Positions 19,074-25,622 of a stretch of DNA of 64,000 bases are shown here, piece after piece (position 1 is the first letter of the stretch; each line of letters opens with the position of its first letter). Position numbers and translations under genes: made by a program. This stretch comes from Metallosphaera yellowstonensis MK1 (lineage in GTDB: Archaea > Thermoproteota > Thermoprotei_A > Sulfolobales > Sulfolobaceae). The stretch is from assembly GCF_000243315.1 (NCBI RefSeq), contig NZ_JH597770.1:663348-727347 (forward strand). Direction: 5' to 3'. The notes under the pieces were generated by a model. It was not told the DNA's origin. It was given only the letters and a program-made list of their open reading frames with translations, and ran no database searches.

Positions 19074-19147
19074 GGACCCGTGGCTCAGCCAGGATAGAGT
19101 GCGGGCCTGCGGAGCCCGTGGTCCCGGGTTCGAATCCCGGCGGGTCC
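19074..19147 (+). tRNA. tRNA-Arg (anticodon GCG)
   Basis: A complete cloverleaf without intron: acceptor GGACCCG/CGGGTCC, D stem GCTC/GAGT, anticodon stem CGGGC/GCCCG around loop CTGCGGA (anticodon GCG, reading CGC/CGT), and T stem CCGGG/CCCGG with loop TTCGAAT. CCA is not encoded. The 3' half doubles as the attachment site of an SSV-type element, whose integrase N-terminal fragment lies immediately downstream on the other strand. The gene itself was restored by the integration. Confidence 0.97.
19104..19147. other. Attachment site (attL-like) of SSV-type integration in tRNA-Arg
   Basis: The 3' part of tRNA-Arg, from the anticodon region to the last base, is simultaneously coding sequence of the integrase remnant read on the minus strand (PPGFEPGT translates the T arm). 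In SSV1 and related elements exactly this tRNA-Arg portion is the recombination core. A second copy with int(C) should mark the other end of the element. I found none to the right in this window. The left boundary given is approximate. Confidence 0.6.
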
Positions 19148-19148
19148 G

Positions 19149-19193
19149 TAGTGGGGGTTACCCCCACACCCCCACTGCTATTTTTCAATTTTT
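19149..19193 (+). terminator. GC hairpin plus T tract downstream of tRNA-Arg
   Basis: GTGGGGGT and ACCCCCAC (from ~19151) form a strong 8-bp stem with essentially no loop in the shortest pairing. A second ACCCCCACT offers an alternative longer loop. Two T runs follow (TATTTTTCAATTTTTC, ~19178-19193). On the plus strand this fits a terminator for tRNA-Arg. The same bases are coding in the int(N) fragment on the minus strand. Confidence 0.45.
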
Positions 19194-19360
19194 CGTAAGT
19201 TTCGACTACGTCAGCTAAAGGCCCTACGTAACGCTCTTTTACCTCACCGTTTATCGCTTCCAACTTATAGACATAATACCGACCTTTTCTTTCCCTCAAT
19301 ATATAATCTCCGAACTTATATCTACGTTGCTTATCGCCCATTTTACCGCTTAGTATTATA

Positions 19361-19392
19361 GTTGCCAAAACGCGTTTATAAGCGTTGGCAAC
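19361..19392. repeat. Inverted repeat upstream of int(N)
   Basis: GTTGCCAA (19361-19368) and TTGGCAAC (19385-19392) are perfect 8-bp inverted arms around CGCGTTTATAAGCG-like sequence containing a TATA-like core. It sits just upstream of the int(N) start at 19341, so it may be the old operator/promoter of the integrase gene. Confidence 0.55.
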
Positions 19393-19568
19393 CCGTCAGT
19401 TTTTGCCATGATTCATGTCGAATTGAAATAAGACGGCAAAGATTCCTCATTTATACGAAAAATTCAAAGCGATTTGAGGAATTCTTCGCTAACTAAAAAC
19501 TCACGCCGTTGTCAACAGTTTCCGATAGACCGTAAAGTTTATATTATTTCATCACAAGCTTTTATACG

Positions 19569-20147
19569 ATGCTAAGACCTAAGGAAGTCTGCCAACGCTT
19601 AGGAATATCCTATGCAACACTCAGAGAATATGTTAAGAAGGGATACATAAAACCAGTAGTACTAGAAACTGGGAAGTGGAGGTTCAGGGAGGAGGACGTG
19701 GAAAAGTTAATGGGGATTGTTAGGAAGAGGAAAGTAGTATTATACGCTAGAGTGTCATCGCAAAAGGACGAGTTGGCAAACCAAGTTAAGTACCTTGAGG
19801 AGCAAGTAAAGGAATACGACCAAGTGATAACTGATGTAGGATCTGGATTGAACGTGAAGAGGAGGGGGTTCCTCAAGTTGCTGAGAATGATACTTAACAA
19901 CGAGGTATCAAAAGTGATCATAGCCTACCCGGACAGGCTGGTGAGGTTCGGCTTCGAGATAGTGGAGGAAGTATGCAGAGCACACAATTGTGAAATAGTC
20001 GCGCTAAACAAGGAAGACAAAACACCAGAACAAGAGTTGATAGAGGACCTAACCTCCATCTTGGTATCGTTCAGCGAGAAATTGCAAGGAATGGGGAGTC
20101 ACAAGTATGAGAAGGTGAGGAAGTGCGTCGAGGAAATTAAGACTTAG
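19569..20147 (+). CDS. tnpA: IS607-type serine recombinase TnpA
   Basis: 192 residues. The N-terminus is a MerR-like helix-turn-helix (LRPKEVCQRLGISYATLREY) with the RFREEDVEKLMG segment. The resolvase domain follows with YARVSSQKDELANQVKYLE, where Ser63 is the expected nucleophile. Further conserved pieces are DVGSGLNVKRRGFLKLLR and VIIAYPDRLVRFGFE, with the C-terminal helix ending in GSHKYEKVRKC. All expected motifs are intact, so the protein may be active and able to mobilise related ends elsewhere (see copies at 60984 and 61190). Transcription likely starts from the AT-rich TTTATATTATTTC upstream. Confidence 0.92.
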   Translation: MLRPKEVCQRLGISYATLREYVKKGYIKPVVLETGKWRFREEDVEKLMGIVRKRKVVLYARVSSQKDELANQVKYLEEQVKEYDQVITDVGSGLNVKRRGFLKLLRMILNNEVSKVIIAYPDRLVRFGFEIVEEVCRAHNCEIVALNKEDKTPEQELIEDLTSILVSFSEKLQGMGSHKYEKVRKCVEEIKT

Positions 20148-20165
20148 AAACTTTACACCAGAGGA

Positions 20166-20190
20166 GGAGTACGTCTACCTAACGTACTCC
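20166..20190 (+). repeat. Perfect 9-bp hairpin within tnpB remnant
   Basis: GGAGTACGT and ACGTACTCC pair perfectly around the 7-base loop CTACCTA. It lies 18 nt after the tnpA stop, inside the residual tnpB reading frame (FTPEEEYVYLTYSLKN then stop). It could slow or terminate transcription after tnpA, or belong to an RNA structure of the element. Confidence 0.6.
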
Positions 20191-20210
20191 CTGAAGAACT
20201 AAAAGGGGGA

Positions 20211-20346
20211 GGAGAGCGGGATGTTACTAGAGAGCTATAAGACCTTACTACAAAAAGCGTTAGCCCCAGTTCCGTACCTAGTTCGGGGATAAGGATCCAC
20301 CGAATAGTAAGGATACTCCTGGTACGTAACCTAATGCCCGCTCCTG
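20211..20346 (+). ncRNA. Structured right-end RNA candidate of the IS607 element (omega-RNA-like)
   Basis: Nested pairings can be read by eye: outer GAGCGGG (20214-20220) with CCCGCTC (20337-20343); middle GTTCCGTACC (20269-20278) with GGTACGTAAC (20321-20330), 9 of 10 paired; inner TTCGG (20282-20286) with CCGAA (20300-20304). TnpB-encoding elements make a guide RNA (omega RNA) from their right end. The middle and inner helices lie in what should be the right end of this element, so they may be its remnant. The outer helix spans the deletion junction and could be chance. No expression evidence. Confidence 0.35.
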
Positions 20347-20429
20347 ATCATTATCCTCATTGAAATCATAGGGTAGTGGTTATTGGTCATCAGTTATACC
20401 ACTTTCCCTCATCCGTTTCCCTTGCTCCG

Positions 20430-20702
20430 CTAATCTTTCCCTACATACATTACTCTACCGTCCCTCAAGGTGAGCTTGATACACTTCTTGCCGCTCTTCA
20501 CCTTATAGAAGGTGACCTTGCCGTCCAATGTGGAACCGGCAACTATTACACCTTTGGAGTGGAGCTCTTCCACGAGCCTACACAGGTCTCCAGGAGGCAT
20601 CTCCTCCTTAATCTCCACCACGTCCGATTTCCTAACTTTCACTGGAGAGGGGAACCCAGGTACCTCAATCAGGAAACTATCGGATTCCTCTCTAAAACTC
20701 AT
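20430..20702 (-). CDS. Small conserved-looking protein of unknown function
   Basis: 90 residues, start ATG at 20702. The sequence (SFREESDSFLIEVPGFPSP, then DVVEIKEEMPPGDLCRLVEE, GVIVAGSTLDGKVTFYKVKS and a final beta-rich stretch) reads like a compact soluble domain with normal codon usage for the neighbourhood. I do not recognise a family. It lies between the IS607 element and the large secreted protein, same strand as the latter but 69 bp upstream of nothing cotranscribed for certain. Spurious coding is possible but less likely, given the clean composition. Confidence 0.55.
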   Translation of the reverse strand: MSFREESDSFLIEVPGFPSPVKVRKSDVVEIKEEMPPGDLCRLVEELHSKGVIVAGSTLDGKVTFYKVKSGKKCIKLTLRDGRVMYVGKD

Positions 20703-20770
20703 AATTAGAGATTCTTACACTAGTTAATAAAAATGAGGTAACTTGAAAAGGGCTAAAAAATCCCTTATCT

Positions 20771-23083
20771 CTAGTAATAGCCTCCATAGCCTCCAGAACT
20801 TGTCCCAGAAGAGGGTATGCTCACCATCTCAGGTAGAGTTAACACCCAGGGCACAGGCTTCAAGAACGACAGGTTGATCACTATCCCGTTGCCCACTAGT
20901 ATTGGATCATGGAACAGGTAGGTGTTCATACCGTTCCTGCTTCCCCACGTCCACATCTGTGCTCCCTGGCTAGGTGTCATGATGATAGTAATGAAAGGTT
21001 TGGAGGCAGTGTAGGAGAAGGTAACGTTACCATTGACCGCATAGGCGAAGACTAGGAAGGGTACCTGACCAGGAGCTGGAGAGGTCACGTTCTGCGGATC
21101 GTAGAACACGACCGAGAAGTTGTACTGGTTGAGTATTCCCACTGGGGTGCTTATGGTAGTACCAGGCTGAACTACTACGACCATGTCTCCCGCAACTATC
21201 ACACCTCCCTGTTGAGAATTTATGACCTCAGAGTAGGCATTAACTGGGGTCAGTCCATACACTGTGGACTGCATTACGGTAGAGGCGGGAGCAGGAGTCC
21301 CCTGTGGAGTCATCCCTGCCTCAAACACCCATAGCACAGGCTTGAAGAATTGGAGGTTGACCATAACACCGTTTCCGTATAGCCAATGGTCAACGAACTT
21401 GTAGCTTCCACCCACGTATGTAGTACCGTTGAAGCTCCCGCCGAACCAGGTCCAGCTCGTCCATGTGTCAGGGGCCCACACGACTGTTATGGCCGGATCT
21501 GCGCCCTTGGAATTGTTCACGAGGGAGTAGGCTGGAGATATTTGACCATTTATGGCAAATGCGAAGGCGTATGTTGGGGTCAAGTTGTTGTAATCTGGAG
21601 CGGGCGAGGGGACCGCCTGTACGCTGAAGAGTATCAAGGAGAAGTTGTACAGCGAGCTTAAGTTGCCTGAGGGCAACTCTGCATACGTGCCTGGCCTCAA
21701 TATGGTAGTGACCGGGCCTACCTGTAGGATAGCTCCCTTGGACGCGTTCACGGTCACTGTCTGCTCTCCTATGACCTTGAAGGTGGGGGTGTTGAGGTTA
21801 TAGAACATGGTGTCGCTGAGTGTAGGGACTTCGCTGACGTTCCAAACCTGTTTGGTTATCTGCCACATACTTGTGGTAGCGTTATACGTGAAATAGGTCG
21901 TCATGGCTATGTGTAGGTCATATATGTTGGGGAAACCAGGCTGACCTTGATTGACGAAACCGAAGAATGGAGTTACGTTGGCTACGACCATAGCCGTCCC
22001 TGGACTGGTGGGGTTCATCACTACCTTCACTCCTGGGGGCACAGCAGTTCCGTTGGGCAAGAGGTTCTGGGAATAGGTCAATGCGAATATGAAGTAGCTG
22101 TCCCAGGTGTTGAAGACGCTCTCTATATTAGAGATTCCAGTGTAGTTCCCTGGCTTGAACACAGGCGGCAGTTGTCCCTCTATCTGGAGGGTCGCGGAGG
22201 GAGAGAAGTACTGAGCTATGGTAGAGGGAGGAAACTCGGCGCCCATACCGTTAACCTCAGATAGGAACTCGGAGAGGACTGTCCACTCGGCCAGCGAGTG
22301 TTGTGAAGGATACCCAGCTATCACCGCAGAGGGTGGTACCTCGTTACCCATCCAGACCATCTTAGTGATCAGTGGTTGTCCTTGAATAAACTGCACAGTT
22401 AGAGTAACTGATGCGTTAAAAACTTGCAGGAGTATGGGATCGTTAGTGGGAGCAACGAAGTACTGAACGACTGCGTTGACTTGATAGGTGTTGTTGTTCA
22501 CGGAAGTCACTGTAGGAAGAGCAGTGGTATAGAAGTAGACCGTCTCGTAGTTTCCGAAGAACTGAGCTAACCACGTGGTGTTGAAGGTACTAAAGCTGTA
22601 CGAGCCAGGGAAGGGAACTCCCTCGACCTGGGCCGAGAAGTTCGTAGAAAGGAACGGAGTTACGTCACTCGGGTTTTCTATCGCTATACCGTCCCAGAAC
22701 TTGAACACCGTGTCCAGGGCAGCCCCTTCCTTATAGGACGCTCCCCCAGTTGCCTGTTGTTGCAGAAGAGCCTGATACAGTGCCTTGTACATGGTATAAT
22801 TCTGCTCTGCCTGTTGGAACATAGCTAGATACATGTTGTAGAGCTTCTGGTAGTTTGAGGCATTGCCCTCTGCCGAAGAGAGCTGAGCTTTATACATCTG
22901 TAATGTGGCGTTTAGGGACTGTATGGTCTTGTTCTGTTGAGCTACCTGTGACTGAAGATTCATGTATGAGCTCTGTATTGACGAAAGGGATGATGAGGTT
23001 GTTGTATATTCATAAAAACCTACTACTGATGCGACCAATAGGATGATTATGGCCACGGAGAATCCAACTGTCTTACCGTCCAT
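20771..23083 (-). CDS. Large membrane-anchored extracellular protein with duplicated domains
   Basis: 770 residues. Residues ~6-25 form one N-terminal transmembrane segment (VGFSVAIIILLVASVVGFY). A Ser/Gln/Asn-rich coiled-coil stalk follows to ~120 (NLQSQVAQQNKTIQSLNATL). Two related alpha+beta blocks (about 125-260 and 265-430) each contain a FWD or TWD helix start and an ITKMVWMGNEVPP / ITKQVWNVSEVP ending, like tandem NTF2/SnoaL-type domains. Two further copies of another domain (about 440-600 and 610-750) share GNGVMVNLQFFKPVLWVFE / GNGIVINLSFLKPVPWVLT. The tail is Gly/Tyr-rich (GGYGGYY). There are many N-x-S/T sites, consistent with a glycosylated surface protein. Function unknown; an envelope or substrate-binding role is inference. 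Confidence 0.75.
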   Translation of the reverse strand: MDGKTVGFSVAIIILLVASVVGFYEYTTTSSSLSSIQSSYMNLQSQVAQQNKTIQSLNATLQMYKAQLSSAEGNASNYQKLYNMYLAMFQQAEQNYTMYKALYQALLQQQATGGASYKEGAALDTVFKFWDGIAIENPSDVTPFLSTNFSAQVEGVPFPGSYSFSTFNTTWLAQFFGNYETVYFYTTALPTVTSVNNNTYQVNAVVQYFVAPTNDPILLQVFNASVTLTVQFIQGQPLITKMVWMGNEVPPSAVIAGYPSQHSLAEWTVLSEFLSEVNGMGAEFPPSTIAQYFSPSATLQIEGQLPPVFKPGNYTGISNIESVFNTWDSYFIFALTYSQNLLPNGTAVPPGVKVVMNPTSPGTAMVVANVTPFFGFVNQGQPGFPNIYDLHIAMTTYFTYNATTSMWQITKQVWNVSEVPTLSDTMFYNLNTPTFKVIGEQTVTVNASKGAILQVGPVTTILRPGTYAELPSGNLSSLYNFSLILFSVQAVPSPAPDYNNLTPTYAFAFAINGQISPAYSLVNNSKGADPAITVVWAPDTWTSWTWFGGSFNGTTYVGGSYKFVDHWLYGNGVMVNLQFFKPVLWVFEAGMTPQGTPAPASTVMQSTVYGLTPVNAYSEVINSQQGGVIVAGDMVVVVQPGTTISTPVGILNQYNFSVVFYDPQNVTSPAPGQVPFLVFAYAVNGNVTFSYTASKPFITIIMTPSQGAQMWTWGSRNGMNTYLFHDPILVGNGIVINLSFLKPVPWVLTLPEMVSIPSSGTSSGGYGGYY

Positions 23084-23157
23084 ATCACATCTAACGGCAC
23101 CTAACTTACCCCCTTTTAAAAGGATTTACCCAAATTTTCGATCTAGGAAAGCAGTGC

Positions 23158-23212
23158 AATCAGCCCTCACACGGAACCATCACAGATCAGGCCGGGGTTC
23201 ACTCATCACTTT
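23158..23212 (-). ncRNA. C/D box sRNA (2'-O-methylation guide)
   Basis: On the minus strand all four boxes occur with canonical spacing: C box GTGATGA (23209-23203), a 12-nt guide GTGAACCCCGGC, D' box CTGA (23190-23187), 3-nt spacer, C' box GTGATGG (23183-23177), a 13-nt guide TTCCGTGTGAGGG, and D box CTGA (23163-23160). This is the standard archaeal dual-guide architecture bound by L7Ae, Nop5 and fibrillarin. The C box overlaps the ino1 stop codon, so the RNA may be processed from the ino1 transcript or have its own promoter inside ino1. The first guide complements GCCGGGGUUCAC, resembling a tRNA T arm. Targets are unverified. Confidence 0.82.
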
Positions 23213-24231
23213 AGCCCCTCTAAGTAAGAAAACAGGAGGGACTTGGTGTCCCCAGATAACCTTCTAGGATAACCCTTAAAGTAATGGGAGCACACCTCCT
23301 GGGGCGATCCTCCTAATCCCTTATCCCTCATGAGTTTGGCTATCCTTATGAGATCGAGTAAAGGCTGGACTGCGTTGGGACCATCCAGGCTCTTCATGGA
23401 TATATCTATCTTCACTCTAGCCCCCATGGCGTATTCACCCTCTATTGTTATGTAACTGAACCTCCTGTCTCCAAGGAAAGGAACGTAGTCCGAGGTTCCA
23501 GCGACAACCTCTATTCCGTCCGTTGTACTGGAGATATAGAAGGACTTTATCCTCTTCTTCAGGTCTTTCCTCCACTCCTCTAAGGTTATGAGGGTTTCCG
23601 TACTTCCAGAGATGTCGACCTGATAGGACCTGATGACTTTCACTCCTCTCCTATTGAGGAAGTCTATGAGACCAGCGTGAAGGGCCGACCCTCCTATCTG
23701 GCTTATGAGGTCATCACCCAGGAGTGGGAGACCAGACGAGGCGAACTTATTTGACATCTTCTCAACCAGCGGAGCAGGAGAGGCGTTAATTAGAGACGAC
23801 CTAGCCGTTAGAGCGCTCTCAGCGTAATACTCGCTTGCCTCCTCTACCCCCGTGGGTAAGAGGTTAATTAGCACTTCAACCCCCTCGGACCTCAAAACCG
23901 AGGGAACGTCTACTGGAGGTTCTCTGGACTCCCTAATCACTGTCCCCAGCAAGCCGTTCATTCCGTCCTTCGTGGGGCCACGCTGGACCCTCACGTCTGA
24001 CTTAACATTCACATACCTTTCCACGACATTAGGAGGCTCAAATATGGCGTCGGATAGCTTCTTTCCCACCTTCCTCTCGTCAATATCGAAAGCGGCTACG
24101 ACCTCTATCTCCTCAGGCCTGATGGGGAGGTCGAGGAGACCAGATATCTTTCCTCCCTGTTTCAAGTACTCCAATGACTGCAACAACGCAGAGGCTACGT
24201 TACCTACACCTACCACTGCTACCCTTATCAA
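23206..24231 (-). CDS. ino1: Inositol-1-phosphate synthase
   Basis: NAD-dependent isomerase/cyclase converting glucose 6-phosphate to myo-inositol 1-phosphate, the head-group precursor of archaeal inositol ether lipids. The 341 residues have the Rossmann [11 protein letters not shown] at the N-terminus. [48 protein letters not shown] and [12 protein letters not shown] are shared with archaeal-type Ino1 proteins, as is [25 protein letters not shown] near the end. It follows nuoN in reverse order (nuoN stop overlaps the ino1 start region from the other side: ino1 ends at 23206 and begins at 24231, overlapping nuoN by 4 nt), so it may be cotranscribed with the complex I operon. Its last codon overlaps a C/D sRNA. 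Confidence 0.92.
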   Translation of the reverse strand: MIRVAVVGVGNVASALLQSLEYLKQGGKISGLLDLPIRPEEIEVVAAFDIDERKVGKKLSDAIFEPPNVVERYVNVKSDVRVQRGPTKDGMNGLLGTVIRESREPPVDVPSVLRSEGVEVLINLLPTGVEEASEYYAESALTARSSLINASPAPLVEKMSNKFASSGLPLLGDDLISQIGGSALHAGLIDFLNRRGVKVIRSYQVDISGSTETLITLEEWRKDLKKRIKSFYISSTTDGIEVVAGTSDYVPFLGDRRFSYITIEGEYAMGARVKIDISMKSLDGPNAVQPLLDLIRIAKLMRDKGLGGSPQEVCSHYFKGYPRRLSGDTKSLLFSYLEGLK

Positions 24232-25622
24232 CCGAACATCACCAGTATCAGGGGAGCCAAGACACCCACGATTATACTGAGTATCGCTGAGAATATAACA
24301 CTGTCCCTCTCACCAGACACTACCTTGGTGAACTCTCCCTCCCTGAACATCTCCCTTATCACCGGGATGTAATAACCTGCTGAGGCTGCACTGTTTATGA
24401 CGCCTATAACCACCAACCAGGGTAGGGAGTACGCCGCCTCAAAGAGGAAGAGCTTCCCCCAAAATCCCAGGATAGGGGGTAACCCCAACAAACTCAAGAG
24501 AAGAATGGTGGATGAGAAGGCCAGCGTCCTGTCAGCCTTGGATATCCCCCTTAGCCCCTTGAGGTCCGTGGTGCCTGATACCTTCTCTACGTGTCCCAGG
24601 AAGTTGAAGAGGCCTGCTTGAGCCAGAACGTAGGCGAGCAGTTGAGTGAATATACCTACCTCAGCGACCTTGACGTTTATCTGGATCACGGCGAAACCTA
24701 TCAGGATGAAGCCTGCTTGAGCAATGCTACTGAAGGATAGGATGGAACTCACATCCGTCCTCGAGAACGCAACAATATTGCCGATTATCATGCTCAGAAT
24801 GGAGATGATCGAAAATACCGCTAGGACGCTCAGGACCTCCTGGGTGGTAGGATCCCCTAGAGTTAGAATCCTCAGCAATGGCACTGCGCCTATCAATTTG
24901 CCCACGCTGGAGACGAAGGAAATAGACTCCCTGTCGGCCATGGTATAGACGTCAGGTAACCATCCCTGAAATGGGAATGCCCCCAGCTTGAACAGGAACG
25001 CTATGGCTAGCAGAGCCACTCCTAGGACCAAAAGGTCAGGGTAGAGCGGAGAGGAGTAACTCAGGGAGAGTGACCCAGTTCCAACGACGTACGAGGCGAA
25101 GCCGAGGATCATGAACGAAGAGGATATCAATCCCAATATCAGGTACTTAATGCCTGCTTCCACTGATCTCCTGTCCTTCCTGAGCATGGTTATGGCGTAC
25201 GTAGCTGCTGAGGAAATTCCCCAGCCTGTGATTATTACCAGCACGTTGAGGGCAAACGCCATATACATTATTCCCAGGTCTGTAAGCATTACAAGGGATA
25301 GTACAGACGACCTAGTTCTCCACGTTTCCATGTGATTGCTCATACCCCTAAGGGCTATGAGCGAGCCGACCAGGGCCACTATCGTCAGGAGGTATCCTAT
25401 CTTGTCCAGGTACAGGGAGTTGGAGAATAGCGAATAGCCGTAGAAGCCCAAGGTTAGGAACAGCACAGAGGACAGGAGTGACACGGACAGGGAGGCGTAA
25501 GTGAGGTAAAGGGCGTGGTTATAACTGGACTGTGTGCCTCTATCCATGTAGAGCACAGCAATGGAAGAAAACACCAACAGGAGCGAGGGGACTACTACAG
25601 GTAAGTAGAACTGAGGTAACAT
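24228..25622 (-). CDS. nuoN: Complex I-like proton-pumping subunit NuoN
   Basis: Antiporter-like membrane subunit of the NADH-dehydrogenase-like complex. The 464 residues hold about 13-14 hydrophobic helices, the Proton_antipo_M core ([20 protein letters not shown]) and [35 protein letters not shown] is the classical NuoN/M signature. The start overlaps the ML fusion stop by 1 nt and the 3' end overlaps ino1 by 4 nt. Confidence 0.9.
   Translation of the reverse strand: MLPQFYLPVVVPSLLLVFSSIAVLYMDRGTQSSYNHALYLTYASLSVSLLSSVLFLTLGFYGYSLFSNSLYLDKIGYLLTIVALVGSLIALRGMSNHMETWRTRSSVLSLVMLTDLGIMYMAFALNVLVIITGWGISSAATYAITMLRKDRRSVEAGIKYLILGLISSSFMILGFASYVVGTGSLSLSYSSPLYPDLLVLGVALLAIAFLFKLGAFPFQGWLPDVYTMADRESISFVSSVGKLIGAVPLLRILTLGDPTTQEVLSVLAVFSIISILSMIIGNIVAFSRTDVSSILSFSSIAQAGFILIGFAVIQINVKVAEVGIFTQLLAYVLAQAGLFNFLGHVEKVSGTTDLKGLRGISKADRTLAFSSTILLLSLLGLPPILGFWGKLFLFEAAYSLPWLVVIGVINSAASAGYYIPVIREMFREGEFTKVVSGERDSVIFSAILSIIVGVLAPLILVMFG

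Larger units (their letters stand above)
19051..19341 (-). pseudogene. SSV-type integrase N-terminal fragment, int(N)
   Basis: From the ATG at 19341 the minus strand encodes [20 protein letters not shown], then [20 protein letters not shown], then [13 protein letters not shown] and DPPGFEPGT. This is the start of the fusellovirus SSV1 tyrosine-recombinase family almost residue for residue. The catalytic C-terminal domain is missing because SSV-type integration splits the gene: the frame simply runs on through the tRNA to 19051 and ends. An upstream in-frame ATG at 19368 exists, but the family starts at 19341. The partner int(C) is not seen, so the element has been deleted or scrambled. This is a scar, not an active integrase. 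Confidence 0.88.
19504..20346 (+). mobile_element. IS607-family element with tnpB largely deleted
   Basis: The element starts with CGCCGTTGTCAACAGTTTCC at 19504, an end sequence repeated twice more near 61 kb. It carries an intact serine-recombinase tnpA (19569-20147). It then keeps about 35 codons of a tnpB-like start, in the frame overlapping the end of tnpA and interrupted by a stop, before jumping to a structured right end that finishes near 20346. The internal loss makes it a tnpA-only derivative. The right boundary is estimated from the last paired bases (CCCGCTC) and is uncertain by some tens of bases. It lies inside the former SSV-type integration region. Confidence 0.75.

Noticed and set aside
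20430..20702. Possibility that the 90-residue protein belongs to the IS607/SSV island
   Set aside because: It shows no viral or transposon features and its composition matches the chromosomal genes to its right; kept as a separate hypothetical gene.
23185..23202. GCCGGGGTTCAC near 23191 as a second att copy (tRNA T-arm-like) for the SSV-type element
   Set aside because: Only a few bases match the tRNA-Arg T arm, no int(C) is nearby, and the sequence is explained as a guide of the C/D box sRNA.
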